From the NCBI GenBank assembly GCA_944387755.1, contig CALXGC010000022.1:1-13255 (forward strand): 13,255 bases of DNA. The letters run 5' to 3'. Positions 6,522-13,255 of this stretch are shown piece by piece. Position numbers and translations under genes: made by a program. The stretch comes from an uncultured Oscillospiraceae bacterium (GTDB lineage Bacteria; Bacillota_A; Clostridia; Oscillospirales; Oscillospiraceae). Positions within the stretch are counted from its first letter, which is position 1. Each line of letters starts with the position of its first letter. The notes beneath the pieces were generated by a model. That model saw only the letters and a list, made by a program, of their open reading frames with translations. It was not told the origin of the DNA and searched no databases.

Positions 6522-7547
6522 ATGAAAACGATGAAACGAATGATCGGGATCTTGCTGACTGCCGCGATGACCACGGCCCTTCTGGCCGGCTGCGGCGGCG
6601 GAGACACCGGCAGCGCCGGCGGCAGCGCCGGTGACGGCAGCGGGGCTTCCGGCGGCTCTGACCGGGGCAACGTGATGATGACTTTCGGCACCGGCGATAC
6701 CGGCGGTTCTCTGTATCCCGCGGGCGCCGCCCTGTCCCAGCTGTGGACCAACAGCGTCTCCGGCGTGAAGTGCAACACCCAGACCTCCACCGGTTCCTTC
6801 CAGAACGTGCAGGACGTGGCCAGCGGCGAGGTTGACGTGGCCGTGGCCACCGCCGACGTGGTCCTCAACGGCTACACCGGCGTGGATCCCTTCACCTCCG
6901 CTCTGGAGAACGTGCGCGTCATCGGCGCGGTATACACCTCCGTGTCCAGCGGCGTGGCGCTGAAGGAGTCCGGCCTGCAGTACGTCCACGACCTGCTGGG
7001 TAAGCGCGTGGCCGTGGGTCCCGCCGCCTCCGCCACCGAGAACTCCTGCCTGGACGCCTTTGAGGTTATGGGCATCACCGCCGAGAACACCAGCCTGGAG
7101 AACCTGGGCCTGGGCGACGGCGCCGACTCCGTGGGCGACGGCATCATCGACGCGGCCTTCGGTTTCGCCGGCCTGCCCATCGGCGGCCAGCTGAACCTGG
7201 CGGCCACCAAGGACATCGTGGTGCTGGACTACACCCAGGAGGAAATTGACGCCATCCTGGCCGGCAACGAGGCCTACATCCAGTCCACCATCCCCGCCGG
7301 CACCTACACCGGTCAGGAGAACGACACCCTTACCTTCGGCGTGAAGTGCCTGGTCATTGTCAACGCCGATATGGACGAGTCCCTGGTCTATGACATGTGC
7401 AAGGCCATGAACGAGAACTCCGCTGACCTGGCCGCCGGCAACGCCATCCTCAACGAGATGACCGATCCCTCCTTCCTGTGCACCAACATGCCCATTCCTC
7501 TGCATGAGGGCGCTGAGCGCTACTACAGCGAGCAGGGTCTGATCTGA
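6522..7547 (+). CDS. TAXI-family TRAP transporter solute-binding lipoprotein
   Basis: An extracytoplasmic substrate-binding subunit of a tripartite ATP-independent (TRAP) transporter; TAXI members hand substrate to a fused DctQM-type permease, which is encoded next. The product is 341 aa. It has a lipoprotein signal: KTMKR, a hydrophobic stretch 7-22 and lipobox LAGC with Cys24, which should be lipidated and held on the membrane outer face. A low-complexity Gly/Ser/Ala/Asp linker fills about 25-49. The mature domain begins MMTFGTGDTGGSLYPAGAAL, the TAXI N-terminal pattern, followed by QDVASGEVDVAVATADV. ATG 6522 was chosen because AAGGGAG lies seven bases upstream and the signal peptide starts there; the reading frame stays open to 6333 without a second start signal. 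The substrate cannot be read from sequence; characterised relatives take glutamate or other carboxylates. Confidence 0.9.
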   Translation: MKTMKRMIGILLTAAMTTALLAGCGGGDTGSAGGSAGDGSGASGGSDRGNVMMTFGTGDTGGSLYPAGAALSQLWTNSVSGVKCNTQTSTGSFQNVQDVASGEVDVAVATADVVLNGYTGVDPFTSALENVRVIGAVYTSVSSGVALKESGLQYVHDLLGKRVAVGPAASATENSCLDAFEVMGITAENTSLENLGLGDGADSVGDGIIDAAFGFAGLPIGGQLNLAATKDIVVLDYTQEEIDAILAGNEAYIQSTIPAGTYTGQENDTLTFGVKCLVIVNADMDESLVYDMCKAMNENSADLAAGNAILNEMTDPSFLCTNMPIPLHEGAERYYSEQGLI

Positions 7548-7587
7548 GCGCAGCAGATTCTGACCGCCGCTCTTGCGTAACTCTGAT

Positions 7588-7629
7588 GATGGCCGGAACT
7601 GAGGAGCCCTCGGCTCCGGCCATCTTTTT
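7588..7629 (+). terminator. Intercistronic terminator between binding protein and permease
   Basis: GATGGCCGGA (7588-7597) pairs perfectly with TCCGGCCATC (7615-7624), followed by TTTTT (7625-7629). It lies 40 bases after the binding-protein stop and 48 before the permease start. No new promoter is visible after it, so it probably works as a leaky terminator that keeps permease expression below that of the binding protein. Confidence 0.75.
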
Positions 7630-7677
7630 CTGCAACGCATCCGCTGTGTGTAACTTGTAAAAGGAAAGGACTCAATT

Positions 7678-9654
7678 ATGGCAAAGAAAGAAGAAAAAGA
7701 GTACAAGGAAATAGATATTTCCTCACTGGACAGCGAGCTGGCCGCAGCAAAGGCGGTGGAAGAGGGCAAAAAGGATAAGTTCGTCAAGTTTGCCGCCATC
7801 GTGGCATTCTGTATGACCCTCTTCCACATCTACACCGGTTTCTTCGGCCTGTTCGACTTCGTCACCCAGCGCGGTATTCACCTGGCGTTCACCGCCACCC
7901 TGATTCTGCTGACCCAGCCCCTCTACAAGCACGTGTTCAAGGACAAGTTCGCCGGCAGCAAGGCCTTCCGCGGCGTCTGCCGGGCCATTGACGTCGTCCT
8001 TATCATCCTGACCTGGGTGGGCTGGTGGATGGCCCAGGACGAGGTGCACCACATGACCGAGCGCCTGAGCCAGACCACCTGGATGGCGGTCTTCGCCGGC
8101 GCGGCCCTGGGCATTGTCACCCTGGAGTGCTCCCGCCGTGTGCTGGGCTACATCATGCCCGCTCTGGCCCTGATCTTCGTGGCCTACGCCCTGGCCGGCC
8201 CCTATCTGCCCTGGGCCATCGCCCACCGCGGCTACTCCCTGGAGCGCATCTGCTCCTTCCTGGCCACCGACCTGGACGGCCTGTTCGGCACCACCATGAG
8301 CGTGTCCGCCACCGTTATCTTCATGTTCGTCATGTTCGGCGCGTTTTTGGAGATGTCCGGCTGCTCCGACTTCTTCAACAAAATCGCCATCTCCCTCACC
8401 GGCAAGATTAAGAGCGGTCCCGCTCTGTCCGCCGTGGTGGCCTCCGGCCTGATGGGCTCCATCAACGGCTCCGCCGTGGCCAACGTGGTGGGCACCGGCA
8501 CCTTCACCATCCCCCTGATGAAGTCCCGCGGCTACCGCCCGGCGTTTGCCGGCGGCGTGGAGTCCGTGGCCTCCACCGGCGGCCAGATCCTGCCCCCGGT
8601 TATGGGCTCCGGCGCCTTCCTGATGGCCGCCTTCACCGAGACCAGCTACATCAACATCTGTATCGCCGCCGTGATCCCCGCCCTGCTGTACTACTGGGGC
8701 TGCGGCGTGGCGGTGGTCAGCCAGTCTGAGCTGGCCGACATCAAGCTGATGGACCCCAAGGACGTGCCCAAGACCAGGGAGGTCATGAAGAGCAGCTGGA
8801 TCTATCTGGTGATCATCGCCATCCTGCTCTATTGCCTGCTGGTTGCCCAGTACTCCCCCCTGTACTCCGCCCTGTGGGCCACCTGCTCCGTGCCCATCGT
8901 GATGCTCTTTGACAAGCAGAAGCGGTTTAAGCTGAAGGACATCCCCGCCGCCATGGTGAAGTCTGCCTTCAGCGCCATGTCCATCGTCATCGGCTGCGCC
9001 TGCGCCGGCTTCGTGGTGGGCATGGTCTCCCTCACCGGCATCGGCGTCATCTTCGGCGACATGATGATTCAGGCCGCCCATCAGATGGTGTTCCCCTCCC
9101 TGGTGTTCACCGCCATCACCTGCGTCATTCTGGGCATGGGCCTGCCCACCACGGCGGCCTACGTCATCGCGGCCTCCATCCTGGCTCCGTCCCTGATTAA
9201 GCTGGGCCTGTCCGCGCTGACCGCCCACCTGTTCGTGTTCTACTTCGCCTGCCTGTCCGCCATCACGCCTCCTGTGGCCCTGGCGGCCTACGCCGGCGCC
9301 GGTATTGCGAAGACCAGCCCCATGACGACAGCAGTGGAGGCATGTAAGCTGGGATTTGCAGGATTTATGGTGCCCTTCGCCTTCTGCTACAACCCAGCCA
9401 TGATGATGCAGGGCAACATAATCGAGATCCTGTCCGTGTCCATCAGCGCCATCGTCGGCACGGCGGTGCTCTCCGCCGGGTTCCAGGGCTTCCTGCTGTG
9501 GAAGCTGCACCCGCTGGAGCGCTGCATCTTCCTGGTCGGCGGCCTGCTGATGTTCATCCCCGGAACGGTGACGGATCTGATTGGCCTGGCCATTACGGTG
9601 GTCATGATTCTGCTCAACATGAAGAAGTGGAGAAAGGTCAAGCAGACTGCGTAA
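7678..9654 (+). CDS. TRAP transporter fused permease (4TM/12TM, DctQM type)
   Basis: The membrane part of a TRAP importer, driven by an ion gradient rather than ATP. The product is 658 aa, as expected for fusions of the small (DctQ-like) and large (DctM-like) subunits; no separate small subunit is encoded nearby, which fits. A charged cytosolic N-terminus (1-35, Lys/Glu rich) is followed by membrane helices beginning KFAAIVAFCMTLFHIYTG and continuing to the C-terminus. The large-subunit part includes GKIKSGPALSAVVASGLMGS, GSAVANVVGTGTFTIP, ASTGGQILPPVMGSGAFLM and LGMGLPTTAAYVIAASILAP, all characteristic of TRAP permeases. The protein ends in a short basic tail. AAGGA (7666-7670) lies seven bases before ATG. 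Arg and Gly codons are mainly CGC and GGC, as in pgk. Confidence 0.92.
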   Translation: MAKKEEKEYKEIDISSLDSELAAAKAVEEGKKDKFVKFAAIVAFCMTLFHIYTGFFGLFDFVTQRGIHLAFTATLILLTQPLYKHVFKDKFAGSKAFRGVCRAIDVVLIILTWVGWWMAQDEVHHMTERLSQTTWMAVFAGAALGIVTLECSRRVLGYIMPALALIFVAYALAGPYLPWAIAHRGYSLERICSFLATDLDGLFGTTMSVSATVIFMFVMFGAFLEMSGCSDFFNKIAISLTGKIKSGPALSAVVASGLMGSINGSAVANVVGTGTFTIPLMKSRGYRPAFAGGVESVASTGGQILPPVMGSGAFLMAAFTETSYINICIAAVIPALLYYWGCGVAVVSQSELADIKLMDPKDVPKTREVMKSSWIYLVIIAILLYCLLVAQYSPLYSALWATCSVPIVMLFDKQKRFKLKDIPAAMVKSAFSAMSIVIGCACAGFVVGMVSLTGIGVIFGDMMIQAAHQMVFPSLVFTAITCVILGMGLPTTAAYVIAASILAPSLIKLGLSALTAHLFVFYFACLSAITPPVALAAYAGAGIAKTSPMTTAVEACKLGFAGFMVPFAFCYNPAMMMQGNIIEILSVSISAIVGTAVLSAGFQGFLLWKLHPLERCIFLVGGLLMFIPGTVTDLIGLAITVVMILLNMKKWRKVKQTA

Positions 9655-9663
9655 CCTCAATCA

Positions 9664-9695
9664 AAAAAGCCCAGGACGAAAGTCCTGGGCTTTTT
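9664..9695. terminator. Bidirectional terminator between convergent genes
   Basis: A perfect 14-bp stem, AAAAAGCCCAGGAC (9664-9677) with GTCCTGGGCTTTTT (9682-9695), around a GAAA tetraloop. T tracts are present in both orientations. It lies between the permease stop (9654) and the stop of the reverse-strand hydrolase (9702), and serves both. Confidence 0.92.
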
Positions 9696-9701
9696 CAGCG
9701 C

Positions 9702-10316
9702 TTACAGGGGACAGTAGGCGAGCACCGCCGTCTGGGCGGGGGTGTCCCTGGTGAGCTCCAGCGTGTTGCCGGGATAGCGCACCACGTCGGAGCAGAGGGC
9801 CAGATAGTCCTCCAGAGGACCGATGACGTCATAGCCGAAGGTCTTGCTGCGGTAGTGCATGGGAATGACGACACGGGGGCGGAGCAGCTCCACCAGCTCC
9901 TTGGCCTGTTTGGCGCCGATGGTGTAGTAGCCTCCCACGGGGATCATCAGGGCGTCCAGATTCTTCAGCTTCTCCAGCTGCTCCGGCTCCGGCATACAGC
10001 CCAGATCGCCCAGGTGGGCAACCTGCAGGCCCTCCGCGCGGAAGATGCGCATGATGTTTTCCCCCCGCTGCGCGCCGTGCTGGTTGTCGTGCCAGGTGTG
10101 CAGCTCCTCCACCTGGATGGAGGGCATCCGGCCGGTGGGAGCCACCAGGTCCGCCGCCCCGTGGTCCCGGTGGCCGTGGCTGCAATAGACCCGGTCCGCC
10201 GTCAGCCGGATGGGCTCCAGGCCGGGCACGGCGCCGTCCTGGTAGGGGTCTGTGACCACCGTCCCCTCCGCGGTCTCCAGGGTGAAGCAGGAGTGTCCGT
10301 TCCAAATCAGCTTCAT
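9702..10316 (-). CDS. Metallo-beta-lactamase-fold metal-dependent hydrolase (UlaG/UPF0173-like)
   Basis: A small single-domain hydrolase of 204 aa, with no signal peptide, so cytosolic. It opens MKLIWNGHSCFTLET, typical of the UlaG-like branch. The metal-binding motif is HGHRDHG at 47-53 (His47, His49, Asp51, His52). HLGDLG at 101-106 and MHYRS at 153-157 supply the further ligands (probably Asp104 and His154). The substrate is unknown; relatives are annotated as UPF0173 or lactonase-like hydrolases without firm activity. The start at 10316 was chosen because GGGAGG lies just upstream on the reverse strand (plus positions about 10323-10328) and the fold begins there; the frame stays open further upstream, but that part includes the promoter. 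It is a single-gene unit, convergent with the TRAP permease and divergent from trmL. Confidence 0.85.
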   Translation of the reverse strand: MKLIWNGHSCFTLETAEGTVVTDPYQDGAVPGLEPIRLTADRVYCSHGHRDHGAADLVAPTGRMPSIQVEELHTWHDNQHGAQRGENIMRIFRAEGLQVAHLGDLGCMPEPEQLEKLKNLDALMIPVGGYYTIGAKQAKELVELLRPRVVIPMHYRSKTFGYDVIGPLEDYLALCSDVVRYPGNTLELTRDTPAQTAVLAYCPL

Positions 10317-10367
10317 ACGATTCCTCCCTTGGGGCGCGGTTCTCCGGTGGGAAGAGGGCGCGCCTTG

Positions 10368-10379
10368 GTGATTTATCAC
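10368..10379. promoter_or_regulatory. Palindrome at the hydrolase transcription start
   Basis: GTGAT-TT-ATCAC is perfect in both arms and is centred near base 10374, the predicted start of the reverse-strand transcript. This suggests a small operator. Chance occurrence is possible for a 5-bp arm. Confidence 0.3.
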
Positions 10380-10380
10380 A

Positions 10381-10408
10381 ATTATACCACAGGCGGAGGG
10401 GAAAGCAA
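10381..10408 (-). promoter_or_regulatory. Promoter of the reverse-strand hydrolase
   Basis: On the reverse strand: -35 TTGCTT (plus 10403-10408), 16-base spacer, perfect -10 TATAAT (plus 10381-10386), with TGG directly upstream forming an extended -10. The predicted start is near 10374, giving a leader of about 58 nt. Confidence 0.7.
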
Positions 10409-10579
10409 ACCGTTTTCTCCCCGCCGGGCGGTTTCGCCGGAAAGCCCGCGGGTTCGGCACAATGCCGGATTTTCGGCGGCCAGCCTCCCCTTAATTTCCC
10501 ATTTTCACAAAAAACGTATCCTTCTCCGGGATTTTAGGTTGATTTTCGATTTTTTTATAATGTTTCGACCAATTTATAG
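10409..10579. other. Intergenic spacer between divergent promoters
   Basis: No gene is supported here. The right half is T-rich. A TATAAT at 10556-10561 could be the -10 of a second trmL promoter, but its -35 position holds TTTAGG, a poor match. Nothing else is recognised. Confidence 0.4.
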
Positions 10580-10608
10580 TTGAATTTCTCCGCCGTTTGA
10601 ATTACAAT
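10580..10608 (+). promoter_or_regulatory. Sigma-A promoter of trmL
   Basis: -35 TTGAAT (10580-10585), 17-base spacer, -10 TACAAT (10603-10608). The predicted start is near 10615, about 22 nt before the TTG start. The ATG at 10607 overlaps this -10 box and would not be in the transcript, which fixes the start codon of trmL. Confidence 0.78.
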
Positions 10609-10636
10609 GAGTACCGATATACAAGGAGGGAAGCCG

Positions 10637-11134
10637 TTGCTGAACATTGTCTTGGTGGAGCCGGAAATTCCACAGAACTGCGGCAACATCGCCCGGACCT
10701 GCGCCGCTACGCGCAGCCGCCTGCACCTGGTGGAGCCCCTGGGCTTCGACATCAGCGAGAAGGCGGTGCGCCGGGCGGGGCTGGACTACTGGCCCATGGT
10801 GGACCTGCATGTCTACCCCAATCTGGAGGCCCTGTTTGCCTGCCATCCCAACCCGGACCTGTGGCTGGCCACCACAAAGGCCCCCCAGGATTATACCCGC
10901 GCCCGCTTCTCCCGGGACTGCTGGCTGTTTTTCGGCAAGGAGACCGCCGGCCTGCCCCGCGCGTTCCGGGAGGCCCACTATGACCGCTGTATCCGCATCC
11001 CCATGCGGGAGGACGCCAGGAGCCTGAATCTGGCCAACTCCGTGGCTATCCTGACCTATGAGGCGCTGCGCCAGCAGGGCTTCCCCGGTCTGAGCGGCAC
11101 GGGGGAGATGGCCCGGAAACAGGCGCAAAAATAA
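10637..11134 (+). CDS. trmL: tRNA (cytidine/uridine-34-2'-O)-methyltransferase TrmL
   Basis: A SPOUT-class SAM-dependent methyltransferase that 2'-O-methylates the wobble nucleotide of tRNA-Leu isoacceptors, acting as a homodimer in the family. The product is 165 aa, standard length. The start is MLNIVLVEPEIPQNCGNIAR, matching E. coli TrmL closely. FFGKETAGLP (98-107) is the conserved middle motif. IRIPMREDARSLNLANSVAI (119-138) is the C-terminal SAM-binding trefoil-knot motif. TTG 10637 was chosen over ATG 10607 because AAGGAGGG (10623-10630) lies six bases upstream and the ATG falls in the promoter -10. Arg18 in the GNIAR motif is not altered. It is separated from pgk by 138 nt with weak terminators. 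Confidence 0.93.
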   Translation: MLNIVLVEPEIPQNCGNIARTCAATRSRLHLVEPLGFDISEKAVRRAGLDYWPMVDLHVYPNLEALFACHPNPDLWLATTKAPQDYTRARFSRDCWLFFGKETAGLPRAFREAHYDRCIRIPMREDARSLNLANSVAILTYEALRQQGFPGLSGTGEMARKQAQK

Positions 11135-11171
11135 AAGGAACGCGGGGCACACTGTAGAGAAGGAGAATCTC

Positions 11172-11192
11172 CCCGCTGCGGCGGGCGGTTTT
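11172..11192 (+). terminator. Weak terminator-like hairpin after trmL
   Basis: CCCGC (11172-11176) pairs with GCGGG (11181-11185) around TGCG, followed by CGG and TTTT (11189-11192). A second possible stem, GCCCGG (11206-11211) with CCGGGC (11224-11229) and TTT (11230-11232), lies just downstream. Both are short, so readthrough into pgk is possible. No clear pgk promoter is seen between 11135 and 11272. Confidence 0.4.
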
Positions 11193-11272
11193 CATAAAAA
11201 GAGCTGCCCGGAATCCCGTGCGGCCGGGCTTTGATCCGAAGAGAAAGAGCAAGAGAGAGGAGTTTGATTCCT

Positions 11273-12466
11273 GTGAACTACAACAAGAAGACCGTGAAGG
11301 ACATCGACGTCTCCGGCAAGAAGGTTCTTCTGCGCTGCGACTTCAACGTCCCCCAGGACAAGACCACCCACGCCATCACCGACGACAAGCGCATCCGCGC
11401 CGCCCTGCCCACCATCCAGTACCTGCTGGACCAGGGCGCGGCGGTGATTGCCTGCTCTCACCTGGGCAAGCCCAAGGGCGAGGTGAAGCCGGAGCTGTCC
11501 CTGAAGCCGGTGGCGGCCCGCCTCAGCGAGCTGCTGGGCAAGCCGGTCATCATGGCCGAGGACGTGGTGGGCCCCGACGCCCAGGCCAAGGCCGCCGCCC
11601 TGAAGAGCGGCGAGATTATGCTCCTGGAGAACACCCGCTTTGAGCCGGGCGAGACCAAGAACGACCCGGAGCTGGCCAGGCAGATGGCCGCGCTGGCCGA
11701 CATCTATGTGTCCGACGCCTTCGGCGCGGTCCACCGCGCCCATGCCTCCACCGCCGGCGTGGCCGCCTATCTGCCCGCCGTGTCCGGCTTCCTGATTCAG
11801 AAGGAGCTGGAGATTATGGGCGGCGCCCTGGCCGACCCCAAGCGCCCCCTGGTGGCCATTCTGGGCGGATCCAAGGTGTCCTCCAAGATTGGCGTCATCA
11901 ACAACCTGCTGAACATCGCCGACACCATCATCATCGGCGGCGGCATGTCCTACACCTTCTCCGCCGCCAAGGGCGGCAAGGTGGGCGACAGCCTGCTGGA
12001 GGCCGACTGGGAGGACTATGCCAACGACATGGTGAAGAAGGCCGCGGAGAAGGGCGTCAAGTTCCTGCTGCCGGTGGACACCGTGTGCGCCGACGCCTTC
12101 GCCCCCGACGCCCACAGCCAGGTGGTCAGGGCCGGGGAGATCCCCGACGGCTGGCAGGGCCTGGACATCGGCCCGGAGACTGTGAAGCTCTACTGCGGCG
12201 CGGTGCAGGACGCGGGCACCGTCATCTGGAACGGCCCCATGGGGGTGTTTGAGTTCCCCGCCTTCGCCGAGGGCACCCGGGCGGTGGCCCGCGCCCTGGC
12301 CGAGACGGACGCCATCACGATTATCGGCGGCGGCGACTCCGCGGCCGCTGTGGCGCAGCTGGGCTATGCCGACAAGATGACCCACATCTCCACCGGCGGC
12401 GGCGCCTCCCTGGAGTTCCTGGAGGGCAAGGAGCTGCCCGGCGTGGCCTGCCTGCTGGATAAGTAA
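11273..12466 (+). CDS. pgk: Phosphoglycerate kinase
   Basis: A cytosolic glycolytic enzyme: 1,3-bisphosphoglycerate + ADP to 3-phosphoglycerate + ATP. The product is 397 aa, the usual bacterial length. The N-terminal substrate domain has RCDFNVP at 21-27 and SHLGKPKG at 62-69, with LLENTRF at 117-123 and [12 protein letters not shown] at 148-159. GGSKVSSK at 198-205 begins the nucleotide domain, with [10 protein letters not shown] at 220-229, WNGPMGVFE at 319-327 and the GGGDSAAA (352-359) and [13 protein letters not shown] motifs at the C-terminal end. The start is GTG 11273: AGGAG (11258-11262) lies ten bases upstream and the family N-terminus fits; an in-frame extension to 11231 would include this site. 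CGC and GGC codons dominate, consistent with high expression. tpiA follows after 416 nt. Confidence 0.96.
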   Translation: MNYNKKTVKDIDVSGKKVLLRCDFNVPQDKTTHAITDDKRIRAALPTIQYLLDQGAAVIACSHLGKPKGEVKPELSLKPVAARLSELLGKPVIMAEDVVGPDAQAKAAALKSGEIMLLENTRFEPGETKNDPELARQMAALADIYVSDAFGAVHRAHASTAGVAAYLPAVSGFLIQKELEIMGGALADPKRPLVAILGGSKVSSKIGVINNLLNIADTIIIGGGMSYTFSAAKGGKVGDSLLEADWEDYANDMVKKAAEKGVKFLLPVDTVCADAFAPDAHSQVVRAGEIPDGWQGLDIGPETVKLYCGAVQDAGTVIWNGPMGVFEFPAFAEGTRAVARALAETDAITIIGGGDSAAAVAQLGYADKMTHISTGGGASLEFLEGKELPGVACLLDK

Positions 12467-12501
12467 GAAGAAAACGTCCCCGTTCCGCCGGATTTCCGCG
12501 T

Positions 12502-12597
12502 ATTGTAGGGGCGGCCACGGATTCCCACGGCGGCCGCCTCCTCCGTCTGGCCTGCGGCCAGCCCTGGACAGAACGGCCCGCCGGGCCCTACACAATT
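12502..12597. repeat. Palindromic intergenic repeat, TGTAGGG type
   Basis: The ends are imperfect inverted repeats: ATTGTAGGG (12502-12510) against CCCTACACAAT (12586-12596). The interior is GC-rich and contains GGCGGCCGCC (12529-12538) and further self-complementary stretches. It is noncoding and non-autonomous in appearance. A related start, TGTAGGGCGG, occurs inside repeat copy B at 192-201. Confidence 0.55.
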
Positions 12598-12627
12598 GCG
12601 TGGAACAGGCCGGGTTGATGATTTGGA

Positions 12628-12744
12628 TTCTCCCCCACCCGGCTTCGCCGGGAGCCCCCTCTTAGAGGGGGCCTTTGAGAGACGCAGCCCTGAAAAGCCT
12701 CCCTCCCAGAGGGAGGGGGACCGCCGAAGGCGGTGGAGGGAGAA
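12628..12744 (+). repeat. Hairpin-chain repeat, full copy C
   Basis: Same orientation as copy B. The 32-base left unit (12630-12661) and the 26-base right unit (12715-12740) are identical to copy B. Stems in order: CCCGGC-TTC-GCCGGG, GCCCCCTC-TTA-GAGGGGGC (12654-12672), CCTCCCTC-CCA-GAGGGAGG (12698-12716), ACCGCC-GAA-GGCGGT. The outer ends TTCTCCC and GGGAGAA are inverted. The second stem's loop is TTA here and ACG in copy B. There is no ORF of its own; apparent ORFs across it are repeat readthrough. Confidence 0.82.
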
Positions 12745-12882
12745 CACAGCCCCCCGCCTCGTTCCGTCCAATGCCTCAAAGCTCCCCTGCCGAAAAGGGC
12801 GGCAGCTGTTTTAAAACCCGGTCGGCTGACAGCCGCACCTGCAAAAATTGAAAATTTTGAAGAAGAAATGGAGAGAAGAACC
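12745..12882 (+). promoter_or_regulatory. tpiA leader region
   Basis: It holds the palindrome GTTTTAAAAC (12808-12817), a small hairpin CGGCT-GAC-AGCCG (12823-12835) and an A+T stem AAAATT-GAA-AATTTT (12844-12858). The likely Shine-Dalgarno is GGAGAG (12870-12875). No promoter with correct spacing is visible, so transcription may come through from pgk or from inside the repeats. Confidence 0.35.
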
Positions 12883-13255
12883 ATGAACCGTCGCTACCGC
12901 AAGACGATTATCGCCGGCAACTGGAAGATGAACAACACCCTGTCTCAGATGAAGGCCTTCGCCGAGGAGCTCAAGCCCATTATGCCCAAGGGCAAGTGGT
13001 GCAATGTGGTCCTGTGCGTCCCCGCGGTGAACATCACCACCGCCGTGCGCCTGTTCAAGGACTGCCACATCGCCATCGGCGCGGAGACCTGCCACTATGA
13101 GGACCACGGCGCCTACACCGGCGAGATTACCGCCGAGATGATCAAGGAGGCCGGGGCCAAGTACGTGATCATCGGCCACTCCGAGCGCCGCCAGTACTAC
13201 AACGAGACCGACTTCACCGTGAACAAGAAGGTCCACGCCGCCATCAACGCCGGCC
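12883..13255 (+). CDS. tpiA: Triosephosphate isomerase, 5' part (cut by window end)
   Basis: Interconverts dihydroxyacetone phosphate and glyceraldehyde 3-phosphate; a cytosolic TIM-barrel dimer. Only 124 residues are inside the window, about half of a normal 250 aa protein. AGNWKMN at 11-17 supplies the active-site Asn13 and Lys15. GAETCHYEDHGAYTGEI (67-82) and IIGHSERR at 96-103 (catalytic His99) are diagnostic. The catalytic Glu and phosphate loop lie beyond the edge, so integrity cannot be judged. ATG 12883 was chosen because GGAGAG lies seven bases upstream; ATG 12868 in the same frame would add five residues but has a weaker ribosome binding site. It is a glycolytic partner of pgk upstream. 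Confidence 0.95.
   Translation, partial: MNRRYRKTIIAGNWKMNNTLSQMKAFAEELKPIMPKGKWCNVVLCVPAVNITTAVRLFKDCHIAIGAETCHYEDHGAYTGEITAEMIKEAGAKYVIIGHSERRQYYNETDFTVNKKVHAAINAG

Noticed and set aside
7723..9660. 645-codon antisense ORF over the TRAP permease
   Set aside because: His/Gly/Asp-rich shadow of a hydrophobic coding region; the forward frame carries clear TRAP motifs.
9498..10583. 361-codon forward ORF across the permease end and hydrolase
   Set aside because: It crosses a strong bidirectional terminator and both hydrolase and promoter regions; no motif is recognised.
12868..12882. Earlier ATG for tpiA
   Set aside because: In frame, but the ribosome binding site is weaker than the one for 12883, and family members start close to the KTIIAGNWKMN segment.
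12364..12884. ORFs on both strands across the pgk-tpiA gap
   Set aside because: Their sequence is translated repeat, and one pair resembles peptides read from the repeat at the window start.

Overview
The window looks like a contig from a GC-rich Clostridia genome, most likely of the Oscillospiraceae/Flavonifractor-Lawsonibacter type. The reasons are the Firmicutes core order rplI-dnaB and tilS-hpt-ftsH, strong AGGAGG ribosome binding sites, frequent TTG and GTG starts, pgk next to tpiA, and GC-rich hairpin repeats between genes of a kind common in that group. The genus assignment is inference. The window appears to begin at a physical contig end: bases 23-74 align without gaps to the Illumina P5/TruSeq adapter (43 of 52 identical), so the first 74 bases should not be read as genome.

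Layout. Bases 75-338 hold one partial and one full copy of a hairpin-chain repeat, then the rplI leader. Bases 339-6164 are a forward housekeeping block: rplI (ribosomal protein L9), dnaB (replicative helicase), tilS (tRNA-Ile lysidine synthetase), hpt (hypoxanthine phosphoribosyltransferase) and ftsH (membrane AAA+ zinc protease), closed by an intrinsic terminator. Bases 6218-9654 are a transport unit: an extended -10 promoter overlapping a dyad, a leader of about 115 nt with a long-range GC stem, a TAXI-type TRAP lipoprotein binding protein, an intercistronic terminator, and a fused TRAP permease. A bidirectional terminator with a GAAA loop separates it from a convergent reverse-strand metallo-beta-lactamase-fold hydrolase. 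That gene diverges from trmL (tRNA wobble 2'-O-methyltransferase); both have readable promoters in the 320-nt gap. Bases 11273 to the end are glycolytic: pgk, a 416-nt gap with two repeat types, and the 5' part of tpiA, cut by the window edge.

How the parts work together. The first block couples translation, replication, tRNA decoding, purine salvage and membrane protein quality control. TilS and TrmL both modify tRNA anticodon position 34. The binding protein and fused permease should form one secondary-active, ion-coupled importer of unknown substrate. Pgk and TpiA are adjacent lower-glycolysis enzymes. I see no defence system, CRISPR array, prophage, transposase or rRNA/tRNA gene. The least explained signals are the TRAP operon's dyad and structured leader, and the hairpin repeats whose stems are conserved while their loops differ.
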